Origin: JAAOIF01 sp965206195
GTDB taxonomy: Bacteria; Pseudomonadota; Gammaproteobacteria; PS1; Pseudothioglobaceae
Length of the DNA: 64,000 nucleotides
Assembly (NCBI GenBank): GCA_965206195.1
Contig: CBDBIZ010000011.1
Location: forward strand, 248,001 to 312,000
Reading direction: 5' to 3'
Both the position numbers and the translations under genes were made by a program. How positions within the stretch are numbered: the first letter of the stretch is position 1; every line of letters begins with the position of its first letter. The notes beneath the pieces were generated by a model. That model saw only the letters and a program-made list of their open reading frames with translations. It was not told the origin of the DNA and ran no database searches. Positions 27,525-34,748 of the stretch are shown here, piece by piece.

Positions 27525-27980
27525 TTAATTTTTGTTGGTTTTTTGTTGGTTTTTACAAATCAAACTGTCTATTGATACTTTGCCTTGTCCGTAAAGCACG
27601 GTAACTAAAAGCATGATACCCCATAATTTGTGGTCGTAATACCCGCTTTCCCAAATCGCAGGGTAAGAAACCACTGCAATAATATTAAAAACAAATAATG
27701 CCAACGCACTTAAACGTGTTGCTAATCCTAACACTAACAACACAGGCAAAATGAGTTCTGCCGCTGTGCCCAAATATGCCGCTAACTCCCACGGAATAAA
27801 CGGCACTTGATATTCTTCTTCAAACAAGTACAAGGTTGAATCCCAGCTATTGAACTTCAACCATCCTGCACGAAAAAATGCATCTGCCACATACAGACGT
27901 AAAAATAATTTAAAAATATCATCGCTATATTTGGATAATAATTCAAAAAGTTCATTATGTAAATCAATTAATTTATTCAT
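27525..27980 (-). CDS. DoxX-family membrane protein (BufD-like)
   Basis: 151 residues with four predicted helices and the DoxX patterns FRAGWLKFNSWD, YLGTAAELILPVLLVLGLATR and a final GYYDHKLWGIMLLVTVLYG. DoxX proteins are frequent fourth members of bufferin (DUF2282/DUF692/DUF2063) operons, where a membrane redox role is suspected but not shown. It overlaps bufC by 4 bp and is followed 12 bp later by the GOGAT-like gene. Confidence 0.85.
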   Translation of the reverse strand: MNKLIDLHNELFELLSKYSDDIFKLFLRLYVADAFFRAGWLKFNSWDSTLYLFEEEYQVPFIPWELAAYLGTAAELILPVLLVLGLATRLSALALFVFNIIAVVSYPAIWESGYYDHKLWGIMLLVTVLYGQGKVSIDSLICKNQQKTNKN

Positions 27981-28540
27981 TTTTTCCTCGTGTTGTTTTG
28001 ATATTGTTGTTTGCTAATTTTTTCCACTACCACCTCAGCACCTTGTTTGTAAATCTTAAGATAATCCCCGCCAACTGACAAATCAAGGGTCTCACTGTTT
28101 TCATTCAGCTGCCAAATTTTAACAATTGGATAAGGCGAAACCATAAAAAATTCGCTATCAATTGAGAAATAACAACGTTCATATAAACGCTCAAAACTTG
28201 CTACATCTGCCAAATAAGGCAATATTTTACAACGGGAATTGTTGGCAATGAAGGTTGAAAATTCACTACCATAGTCAATAATACTACCCGTTTTTGATGG
28301 GTAGGTTTCAACAAAATGCTTAGCCAGCATATTAAAGAAATCCTCTCCTACTAAGCGCTTAACACAGCTATAACTATTACCCAGAGTTTGCGTCAGTGTG
28401 GTGAAATATTGATTATGATAAATTTTAATTAAATCGCCACCAGAAAAATCATCATTCCCTAAATAATCTTGAGCCTTATCAGGATTTAACACATCTTGAT
28501 AAAACTTTTGTTGCAAGGCTTTAAGGCTAGTGTTATGCAA
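27977..28540 (-). CDS. bufC: DUF2063 protein, MNIO partner (BufC-like)
   Basis: 187 residues. The N-terminal DUF2063 region has LQQKFYQDVL, IYHNQYFTTLTQTLGNSYSCV, LVGEDFFNMLAKHFVETYPS and DYGSEFSTFI, followed by a beta-rich part (about 120-187). In characterised systems the DUF2063 protein binds the peptide precursor and partners the DUF692 oxidase. It overlaps bufB by 8 bp and doxX by 4 bp, consistent with translational coupling. Confidence 0.88.
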   Translation of the reverse strand: MHNTSLKALQQKFYQDVLNPDKAQDYLGNDDFSGGDLIKIYHNQYFTTLTQTLGNSYSCVKRLVGEDFFNMLAKHFVETYPSKTGSIIDYGSEFSTFIANNSRCKILPYLADVASFERLYERCYFSIDSEFFMVSPYPIVKIWQLNENSETLDLSVGGDYLKIYKQGAEVVVEKISKQQYQNNTRKK

Positions 28541-29354
28541 CGGCTTTATCTAAAATTGTTTGCGCCTTATCGGCCTCGCGTAGTAGTAATGACAAGTCAG
28601 GAATGTTGGTGTCCCATTCAATCAATGTTGGCTTATTACCAATTGTGGCTAATGTAGTTTGATACAAATCCCAAACTTCATCGCTTACTTGTTTAGAATG
28701 ATCATCAATTAAAATCACCCCTTGTTCTAAGTTTTTTACACTATGCCCTGCCAGATGAATCTGTAATACGTCGTCTTTATCCACACTGTTTAAATAATCA
28801 CTGGTTTGATAACCATGGTTAAAACAACTAACAAACACATTATTAACATCAAACAACAATCCACAACCCGACAAGCTCGGCAACATAGCAAAAAATTCCC
28901 ATTCAGGGATATTAGACTCGTTAAAACGCAAGTAAGAAGATGGATTTTCAATGAGAATTTGCCGATCTAAAAAGTCCTGAGTTTGTTTGATTTTATCAGC
29001 AAAATTATTAAGCGAGTCCTGGGTATAAGGCACTGGCAATAAATCATTCAAATAATTGCCATCAATGCTTGACCAACTTAGATGATCAGAGATGAGGTCA
29101 GGTTTGAAACGCTCTATTGCCTGTTTTAAATTTTGCAAATGTTGTTGGTTGAGCTTATCTGCTGAACCTAAGGACAGTCCAATACTATGCAAACTTAAAG
29201 GATATTTTTCAGCAATTTGCTCCAATTGATAGGTGGCAAGATTGTCATAAAAAAAATTCTCACTGTGCACTTCAAGCCAATTAATAACTGGACATTCGTC
29301 CAATATTTGTTGCAAATGTTGATGACGAAGACCAATGCCAGTATCTTTAATCAT
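28533..29354 (-). CDS. bufB: DUF692 multinuclear non-heme iron oxidase (BufB-like)
   Basis: 273-residue TIM-barrel enzyme of the MNIO family, which modifies cysteines of ribosomally made peptides. Probable metal-ligand stretches are visible in order: NWLEVHSENFF, LSLHSIGLSLGS, ISDHLSWS, ILIENPSSYL, LFDVNNVFVSCFNHG, QIHLAGHS, IDDHSKQVSDEVW and LIEWDTNIP. Length is normal. It lies 9 bp after the rhodanese gene and overlaps bufC. In bufferins the related enzyme converts precursor cysteines to copper-binding heterocycles; the same chemistry here is inferred. Confidence 0.9.
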   Translation of the reverse strand: MIKDTGIGLRHQHLQQILDECPVINWLEVHSENFFYDNLATYQLEQIAEKYPLSLHSIGLSLGSADKLNQQHLQNLKQAIERFKPDLISDHLSWSSIDGNYLNDLLPVPYTQDSLNNFADKIKQTQDFLDRQILIENPSSYLRFNESNIPEWEFFAMLPSLSGCGLLFDVNNVFVSCFNHGYQTSDYLNSVDKDDVLQIHLAGHSVKNLEQGVILIDDHSKQVSDEVWDLYQTTLATIGNKPTLIEWDTNIPDLSLLLREADKAQTILDKAVA

Positions 29355-29363
29355 ATCAAATTC

Positions 29364-29810
29364 TTACCAAAATTGATACCAGGACTTGACATTGTCTGCG
29401 GAAATTTTTGTGGTTGCCAACCCTTTGTCAATCCAGCCATAGTTAATGCCGCCACCTAACTCAAAAACATTATTGTAGGGAGTCTTGTTATCTAAAAAAC
29501 GACCAAGAGTTTTGGTGCGATTTGCATGGGCACAGACTAAGATAAATGGCGTATCCTTAGTAGGCAGGATTTCGGCTAATTTTGAAAGCCATTTTTGCGT
29601 GTCATATTTACCATTTTTATCAAAAAATGTCAGTTTGTGTGAGCCTGGGATAACACCATATTTATCGTATTCATCTTGCCTACGAATATCAATAATAGCC
29701 ACCCCAGATTGTTGTTTTGCTTGCACTTGTTGGGTTGAAAGTGTTTTAAAATCAGCGAATATATTAAAATTAGTAACGCACAATAGCGTAAATAATAATA
29801 TTTTGACCAT
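29364..29810 (-). CDS. Secreted rhodanese-like sulfurtransferase
   Basis: 148 residues with a signal peptide (MVKILLFTLLCVTNFNIFA) and one rhodanese domain: AIIDIRRQDEYDKYGVIPGS, then the active-site loop FILVCAHANRTKTLGR with the catalytic cysteine, and ending VFELGGGINYGWIDKGL. It should act on sulfane sulfur in the periplasm. It is placed between the peptide precursor bufA and bufB, 90 bp after bufA and 9 bp before bufB, so it is likely part of the same transcript. A rhodanese at this place is not part of the core bufferin set as I know it. Confidence 0.88.
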   Translation of the reverse strand: MVKILLFTLLCVTNFNIFADFKTLSTQQVQAKQQSGVAIIDIRRQDEYDKYGVIPGSHKLTFFDKNGKYDTQKWLSKLAEILPTKDTPFILVCAHANRTKTLGRFLDNKTPYNNVFELGGGINYGWIDKGLATTKISADNVKSWYQFW

Positions 29811-29833
29811 TTTTTTATTCTTTGGAGATATTC

Positions 29834-29875
29834 ATAAAAAATCACAATCAAATAAAGTTGTGTTTGATTGTGATT
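29834..29875 (-). terminator. Hairpin terminator/attenuator between bufA and the rhodanese gene
   Basis: A perfect 13-bp stem, AATCACAATCAAA (29840-29852) with TTTGATTGTGATT (29863-29875), is followed on the minus strand by a run of six T. It would end most bufA transcripts and let a minority continue into the maturation genes, as expected when a peptide precursor is needed in excess over its enzymes. Confidence 0.75.
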
Positions 29876-29900
29876 ATTACATTTAACTGCTACTAGATAT

Positions 29901-30149
29901 TTAAGACGATTTCAAACTGCCGCCTACCAATTTGTCACACAAGCCTTTTGGCATGGCAATAAATGCATCTTTCTGGCTGTCAGTCTTTGATGAACCTGCA
30001 CAAGATGAGGTTTTAGTTGCGCAATCATTTTGACCTGCTTTAACCACACCGTAGCATTTTTCTTTAGAACCAGCACTTGCCTCCATGACCATAAAATTAG
30101 AACCCAATATAGCTAAACTAGCTAATGCTGCTGTTGTTATTTTTTTCAT
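29901..30149 (-). CDS. bufA: Bufferin-type RiPP precursor (DUF2282 / BufA1-like)
   Basis: 82 residues: a cleavable signal peptide ending near MEASA, then a short mature part with four cysteines at 32, 43, 50 and 71 (KEKCYGVVKAGQNDC, SSCAGSSKTD, MPKGLCDKLVGG). This matches the DUF2282 pattern KCYG..KAGQNDC..CAG known from bufferins, copper-binding peptides modified by a DUF692/DUF2063 pair. Both partner genes follow downstream. A strong hairpin lies 25 bp after the stop. Exported and probably metal-sequestering in the periplasm. Confidence 0.9.
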   Translation of the reverse strand: MKKITTAALASLAILGSNFMVMEASAGSKEKCYGVVKAGQNDCATKTSSCAGSSKTDSQKDAFIAMPKGLCDKLVGGSLKSS

Positions 30150-30227
30150 TTTTTCTTCCTATAAAATTATAAAAATAATATTAAGCAATTGAATTTTATC
30201 AATCGCGCCAGTACCACACTACTATAA

Positions 30228-30254
30228 TACGCCATAACTCACGTACAAGTTTCA
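30228..30254 (-). promoter_or_regulatory. Candidate ECF-sigma promoter for the bufA operon
   Basis: On the minus strand TGAAAC (30249-30254, extended TGAAACTT) is followed after 17 bp by CGTA (30228-30231). This resembles the general ECF layout of an AAC-containing -35 and a CGT-containing -10. It lies in the 109-bp gap between bufA and the divergent ECF sigma gene, giving a leader of roughly 70 nt for bufA. Predicted by eye only. Confidence 0.45.
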
Positions 30255-30258
30255 CAAC

Positions 30259-30807
30259 ATGCAAAAAAGTATCGACGAATATTTTAAACAACTACAACAA
30301 CAAAAAACTCAACGAACGTTTAAAAAAATATTTGAGACCTCAAACATGCAACTATTTGGCATTATTATTCGTATTATAAAACAAAAGGAATTAAGTGAAG
30401 ATTGTTTACAAGAGGTGTATGTGAAAATTTGGCATAAAATAGATAGTTATATCCATGATAAATCCAGTGCGATGACATGGATGTCAACCGTCGCTAGAAA
30501 TCATGCGATTGATTATGTGCGTAAACACCAATTGCCTATTCAAGACGATTTTGAATTGTCGGTGATTAGTGACGAACAATTGCATTTTTTAGACCAACTT
30601 GAACAACAACAAACCAACCAACACCTTAACGACTGCTTACAACAATTAAAACCCCATGTTATGAATGTGCTATTAATGTCATATTTCAAAGGATTAAGTT
30701 ATGCAAATATTGCAAAAATACTGGATGTGCCTGTCAATACAATTAAAACTTGGATGCGCAGAGCGATGCCAGTTTTAAAAAAATGTTTGGAGAATTTTCA
30801 TGTCTGA
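30259..30807 (+). CDS. ECF-family RNA polymerase sigma factor
   Basis: 182 residues with the two ECF regions only: sigma-2 (SEDCLQEVYVKIWHKI, then AMTWMSTVARNHAIDYVRK) and sigma-4 (LLMSYFKGLSYANIAKIL, then VNTIKTWMRRAM). It is divergent from bufA and overlaps its putative anti-sigma gene by 8 bp. In Caulobacter a different ECF factor (SigF) drives DUF2282/DUF692 operons, so control of the neighbouring bufferin operon is a reasonable inference. Confidence 0.9.
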   Translation: MQKSIDEYFKQLQQQKTQRTFKKIFETSNMQLFGIIIRIIKQKELSEDCLQEVYVKIWHKIDSYIHDKSSAMTWMSTVARNHAIDYVRKHQLPIQDDFELSVISDEQLHFLDQLEQQQTNQHLNDCLQQLKPHVMNVLLMSYFKGLSYANIAKILDVPVNTIKTWMRRAMPVLKKCLENFHV

Positions 30808-31429
30808 TTATAATTTTTTAGCCTTTCAATACGCACTAGGCTTGCTAAACGACGTAGAAAAACAAGCAATTGAGCCAAACGAAGAGTTTAACCAAGCACT
30901 GAAAAAATGGCAACTGCACCTTACTGGGCTCAATACACAAGCTCCTTTAGAGCAGCAATCTGCAGATAAAATTTGGCAAGCTGTCAATCGAAGAATTAAG
31001 CAAGAAGTTAAACAACAAGCACAAGTTAAAAAAACCAACGTCATAGGCTCTTGGCTTAATTCTTGGCGTTACGTGCTAAGTGGCGTGGGTGGCCTGGGTT
31101 TGCTAATTAGTATTAATTTGTTTAATCAAACAGCTAACGCCCAACTCGGTTGGGATATTGATACCGACTTAGCAAAACAGCAAGTGTCAATCGTTACAAC
31201 CACACACAAACATACTGATAAAGCCAGCGTGTGTACACTTTGGATAAAAGATGGCGATAAGGTATTGTTAATTGGCACTATGCCTGAAACTGGAAAAAAA
31301 ACTTTCACTATCAATACGCAGATATTAAACATGATGCAAACAGGCGAGATGATTATTTCATTTGAAAATAAAGACAACCCTGCGCCTTTACCTAGTATTA
31401 TTCAGTATCAGCAAAAATGGTTTATTTAA
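30800..31429 (+). CDS. Membrane anti-sigma factor, RskA/anti-sigma-K type
   Basis: 209 residues. A cytoplasmic N-terminal helix bundle (FLAFQYALGLLNDVEKQAIE, as in anti-sigma-K proteins) precedes one membrane helix (about 91-111, VLSGVGGLGLLISINLF). The extracytoplasmic domain has the RskA C-terminal look (VCTLWIKDGDKVLLIGTMPE). It overlaps the ECF gene by 8 bp. It should hold the sigma factor at the membrane until an envelope signal arrives. No zinc-binding HxxxCxxC motif is seen, so sensing is not of the ZAS type. Confidence 0.85.
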   Translation: MSDYNFLAFQYALGLLNDVEKQAIEPNEEFNQALKKWQLHLTGLNTQAPLEQQSADKIWQAVNRRIKQEVKQQAQVKKTNVIGSWLNSWRYVLSGVGGLGLLISINLFNQTANAQLGWDIDTDLAKQQVSIVTTTHKHTDKASVCTLWIKDGDKVLLIGTMPETGKKTFTINTQILNMMQTGEMIISFENKDNPAPLPSIIQYQQKWFI

Positions 31430-31443
31430 AAAAGGAGAAAAAC

Positions 31444-31932
31444 ATGAAAAACATAAAAAAAATCTTAAAAACAACGCTTTTAACGCTCACGGGTATCTTT
31501 AGTATGCAAGTTTTTGCACTAGATTTTGTGTTTACCAATGATGGTTATTTTGGCAAGGGTAATGCTTATGCTATTGAGGGTTATGATGCGGTTAATTATT
31601 TCACTGAGAATCAACCTGCCAAAGGCAGTGCTGATTTTACATTCCGTTATCAAGGTAAAAAATGGCACTTTAAAAATGAAAATAATCTAGCTTTGTTTAA
31701 AGCCAATCCACAAAAATACGCACCACAATACGGTGGGCATTGTGCTTGGCGCGTGGCACAAGATGGGGCTGGCGTGTATGGCGATCCAAATATTTGGACA
31801 ATTGTTGATGATAAATTGTACCTAAATTACAACCAAGAAGTAAACAGTCGTTGGGTTAGGGATATTCCTGGCTTTATTAACAAAGGCAATGATTTCTGGC
31901 TAGGAAAAAATAAATTTAAAACACTCAATTAA
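31444..31932 (+). CDS. Secreted YHS-domain protein
   Basis: 162 residues with a signal peptide (TLLTLTGIFSMQVFA) and one YHS domain: AIEGYDAVNYFTENQPAKGS, FRYQGKKWHFKNENNLALF and PQYGGHCAWRVAQDG. ATG 31444 is chosen because a good AAAGGAGA site lies just upstream and the signal peptide then sits at the N-terminus. Third gene of the ECF/anti-sigma operon. YHS domains often occur with copper and other metal proteins, so a role in the same stress response is plausible. Confidence 0.85.
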   Translation: MKNIKKILKTTLLTLTGIFSMQVFALDFVFTNDGYFGKGNAYAIEGYDAVNYFTENQPAKGSADFTFRYQGKKWHFKNENNLALFKANPQKYAPQYGGHCAWRVAQDGAGVYGDPNIWTIVDDKLYLNYNQEVNSRWVRDIPGFINKGNDFWLGKNKFKTLN

Positions 31933-31940
31933 ATACAAAG

Positions 31941-31988
31941 GTGTTTAAAAAAACCTATAAGTGTGATTATTATAGATTTTTTTAACAC
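31941..31988. terminator. Probable bidirectional terminator between the YHS and VTT genes
   Basis: A long hairpin with arms GTGTTTAAAAAAACCTATAA (31941-31960) and a near-complementary TTATTATAG-TTTTTTT-AACAC (about 31967-31988) has A/T runs on both sides. It fits the gap between convergent genes. Confidence 0.6.
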
Positions 31989-32009
31989 TCTACAATCACA
32001 ATTGTGTTT

Positions 32010-32576
32010 TTAAAAAAGGTTAAAAAAATAATCGCTTGCATTAAAAACCTCTGTGATAATTGAGATGTAGATCATCGAAGTGATTGAAGTTCCAGCGATA
32101 ACACCGATTAAAATATTTTTAAGTTTAATGTCAATAATTGATAAAAAATAAATCAATACATTAATTGAAACTCCTGGAATAAAACATAAAACAAAAATAA
32201 TAGGAATCTCTTTGGTTTTGACTTTATGCTCATAATCTAGTATTTTTTGTGGCACTTTAAAATCTAGCTTATGTGCAAAATTGTAAATAATCAAACAATA
32301 ACCAATAATGGCAATCTGGACAGCAAAAAATACTTGCACAAACGAAAAAACATAGATGCCTGCTAATAAAAACGCAGTGCCTGGCAGCAGTGTCAACCCT
32401 CTAATCGTCAAAATCAAAATATATGATAAATAGGCGACCAAAAAATGTTGGGCATTTAAAAAATTTTTAAACATAACAAGATCAATCTTATAACCAGTTA
32501 AATAAAAATAACTGATAATGGCAATATTAAGCAAAACAAAGCTATAAAACAGATATTTTTTGCTAATATTTTTCAT
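32010..32576 (-). CDS. VTT/TVP38-like integral membrane protein
   Basis: 188 residues with five or six hydrophobic helices. The region LTIRGLTLLPGTAFLLAGIY and the later CFIPGVSINVLIYFLSIIDI resemble the re-entrant GxxxGxP segments of the VTT (DedA/TVP38/TMEM64) superfamily. Such proteins flip or transport lipids or small anions. It is the last gene of the CSAD-CDO-ATP-grasp operon and overlaps the preceding ATP-grasp gene by 14 bp, so it might export the product. Family call moderately sure. Confidence 0.65.
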   Translation of the reverse strand: MKNISKKYLFYSFVLLNIAIISYFYLTGYKIDLVMFKNFLNAQHFLVAYLSYILILTIRGLTLLPGTAFLLAGIYVFSFVQVFFAVQIAIIGYCLIIYNFAHKLDFKVPQKILDYEHKVKTKEIPIIFVLCFIPGVSINVLIYFLSIIDIKLKNILIGVIAGTSITSMIYISIITEVFNASDYFFNLF

Positions 32577-33462
32577 TATCGTCTAGTTGTATTCGATTAA
32601 GTTGGCTACAAAAACTAGATAAATCCTCTTGCTTGCCATATCTAGGCTTGTCATGCATTTGCAAAAGAGGTCGCGAATTTAGCTCTAAAAAGATACAAGT
32701 TTGCGCATCAAAATCTACCTCAATACCTTGTTTGCAAATTACATCAATGCCCAAAATATTGGCATCAAAATAATCTAGGATTTGTTGCAAATCTTTGATA
32801 TTTTTTTTACTCAAAACACTTTTATCAATCACTTCTACGCTAGCGCCCAATTTAAGAGATATCTTATGATGTAGATATATCTTTTGCTTGACATTGGGCA
32901 CAGTATAAAAGTCCATTTTTTGTTGTTTCAAGTGTTTTTTAATGCTTGAGTTTTTAGCAATATATTGCGTAGTTGGCAGCAATTGCATTTTGACTCTCAA
33001 TGCATTTTCAACATCAATTAGCTCGGCAATAGTTTGCTTTCCATCACCCACTACAAACGGTGGATAACGTCTTAATACTGACATAACCCCTTTTTTGGTC
33101 ATCACCACTCGGTAATTTTTACCCAATAAATATTGCTCAATAATACTGACTGGCCACCATTTTTTAACCCCAACGCAAGCACTTAATAGTTGTTTATTAT
33201 TGCTAATGGGAAAATAAGCACCACGAGAAAATCCACCGACATTAGGCTTAACCACCACAGGAAAGCCGTGTTTTTTAACAAAGGCAAATGCCGCTATCGG
33301 ATTTAAAAAAGTCTCTCCCTTAGCGTGAGGCAATTGGTTTGCCTTAAAAGCTAATCGTGCCTGAGCTTTTGAGCGACAAGCGCGCCTAACGCTAAGCGAG
33401 TTATAATCACTACAACCCGATAGAAAAAACCGAGATAAAAACCAATTTAACGGATTTCTCAC
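32563..33462 (-). CDS. ATP-grasp ligase, cyanophycin synthetase/GshF-like domain
   Basis: 299 residues. ATP-grasp motifs are FPVVVKPNVGGFSRGAYF (around residue 68), PVSIIEQYLLGKNYRVVM, VLRRYPPFVVGDGKQTIAEL (typical of cyanophycin synthetase and GshF domains) and the metal-binding ending FLELNSRPLLQMHDKPRYG. Such enzymes join a carboxylate to an amine through an acyl phosphate. The N-terminal domains of cyanophycin synthetase or GshF are absent. It overlaps both neighbours (4 and 14 bp). Substrates unknown; a (hypo)taurine amine is possible from context. Confidence 0.78.
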   Translation of the reverse strand: MRNPLNWFLSRFFLSGCSDYNSLSVRRACRSKAQARLAFKANQLPHAKGETFLNPIAAFAFVKKHGFPVVVKPNVGGFSRGAYFPISNNKQLLSACVGVKKWWPVSIIEQYLLGKNYRVVMTKKGVMSVLRRYPPFVVGDGKQTIAELIDVENALRVKMQLLPTTQYIAKNSSIKKHLKQQKMDFYTVPNVKQKIYLHHKISLKLGASVEVIDKSVLSKKNIKDLQQILDYFDANILGIDVICKQGIEVDFDAQTCIFLELNSRPLLQMHDKPRYGKQEDLSSFCSQLNRIQLDDNEKY

Positions 33463-34265
33463 GTGGTTTTTGATTGATAATGTTTGATGATTTTTTTAAA
33501 AAATACAAATCGGTTAAAATGCTTTTTAGGGGTTGTATCACTAACATTAACTAAATGACGCATATTGTCTTTAATAAACCTATGTTTGGCTTGCTTACTG
33601 ATATTTTTATCCAATAAGTTAATGGGGAATGGGGCAAATAAATTCACCTCAACAATATGAAATATGCCACTAACTAGATTAGCTTTGGAATCAGCGCGAA
33701 TCCCTATTCGTGCAATGCGAAAACTTGGCAAGTTTTGCAAATGCGTTTTAATCTTTACCAATTCAGTTTTGGTAAAATTCTGAGTAATAGTGTGATAAGC
33801 AACATCAAAATTGTTAACACTATTAATAGGATAGCGCTCATCCGAGCGGTTAATTGACTGAGTAATTGTCAACTCGATTAGCTCTTGTTGGTTGTTGGCA
33901 TCACGAATATAAAAAATTTCATATTCTTGCAGCCCAGGTGCCGCATATTGAACAATATAGGGGATTTTATTGGCAGTGCTATCAAACGCTAAAAAATCTG
34001 CTTGGGAATCAACTCGTGCCACACCATTAGAGTTTTGTCCCCACTCTGGCTTTAAAAAAACTGGAAAAACTTCTGGCGGATTATGTTTATCAAGATAATA
34101 TTGCCTAAGTCGCCATTTTAAAGGAATGTGGACATCCATATCGATTTTGGAATAAAAACCTTTTTCCTTATTGTACCACTCAGCATTAATTTGGAAATAA
34201 TACCAAGGCGGAATACCAAGGCGTATTGACCAATATATGTAGTAGAAAATTAGTTTAAAGGTCAA
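33459..34265 (-). CDS. Second, divergent ATP-grasp-like protein
   Basis: 268 residues from a TTG start at 34265, chosen because GGGAGAAG lies just upstream and the longer reading (to 34394) would run deep into the cysteine dioxygenase gene. ATP-grasp features are VFLKPEWGQNSNGVARV (around residue 70), YIVQYAAPGLQEYEIFYI and the metal-site FHIVEVNLFAPFP. It overlaps the dioxygenase stop by 11 bp and the next ATP-grasp gene by 4 bp. It may act with that gene as a pair. Substrate unknown. Confidence 0.68.
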   Translation of the reverse strand: MTFKLIFYYIYWSIRLGIPPWYYFQINAEWYNKEKGFYSKIDMDVHIPLKWRLRQYYLDKHNPPEVFPVFLKPEWGQNSNGVARVDSQADFLAFDSTANKIPYIVQYAAPGLQEYEIFYIRDANNQQELIELTITQSINRSDERYPINSVNNFDVAYHTITQNFTKTELVKIKTHLQNLPSFRIARIGIRADSKANLVSGIFHIVEVNLFAPFPINLLDKNISKQAKHRFIKDNMRHLVNVSDTTPKKHFNRFVFFKKIIKHYQSKTT

Positions 34266-34743
34266 ACACTTCTCCCTTGGTTGGGTCGTCTGAATAGAAA
34301 TGCAGACTAACACTTTTTTCACTAGCACTGATTTGATGAATATAGTTGTCCATCTTGCCTTTAACGCCTTTGTTGTAGCGATATTCTCCCTCACTCAGTT
34401 CGCTACTGCCTAACTCAGACAACGACTGTTTGGCAAAATTTTTACAACTTAATCGCCCGTTGATTACATGTACAAAAGCTTGTTCTGGATGCCCATGAAT
34501 TCGAGTTTTAGCACCTTTATCCCAATTCAACAAACCCAGCCAATAATATTGATTATTAACAATAATACTTCTGACATAACTATCATTGGAAAAAGGTAGT
34601 GCGTGCAAATCTATTTGCTTAATTAGGGTTTTTATTTCGACTACCGCTAAATCATGGTTTTCTTGAGCAAGTAAATCACATAATGCTACAAAGTCAAAAT
34701 CGCCAATATGTTGATAATCATAACTTTGGATATTTTTAAGCAT
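34255..34743 (-). CDS. Cysteine dioxygenase-like cupin
   Basis: 162-residue cupin with a 3-His iron site: His83 and His85 in KTRIHGHPEQAFVHVINGRL and His136 in NYIHQISASEKSVSLHFYSD, the pattern of bacterial cysteine dioxygenases, which oxidise cysteine to cysteine sulfinate. The ending SLHFYSDDP matches the family. It is 5 bp after the cysteine-sulfinate decarboxylase-like gene, so the pair would make hypotaurine from cysteine. Other thiol dioxygenases (for example 3-mercaptopropionate) are possible. Confidence 0.8.
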   Translation of the reverse strand: MLKNIQSYDYQHIGDFDFVALCDLLAQENHDLAVVEIKTLIKQIDLHALPFSNDSYVRSIIVNNQYYWLGLLNWDKGAKTRIHGHPEQAFVHVINGRLSCKNFAKQSLSELGSSELSEGEYRYNKGVKGKMDNYIHQISASEKSVSLHFYSDDPTKGEVFDL

Positions 34744-34748
34744 GTTTT

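Noticed and set aside
34266..34394. Longer N-terminus for the ATP-grasp gene, from ATG 34394
   Set aside because: The extra 43 residues are out-of-frame translation of the cysteine dioxygenase gene. The TTG at 34265 has a good ribosome-binding site.
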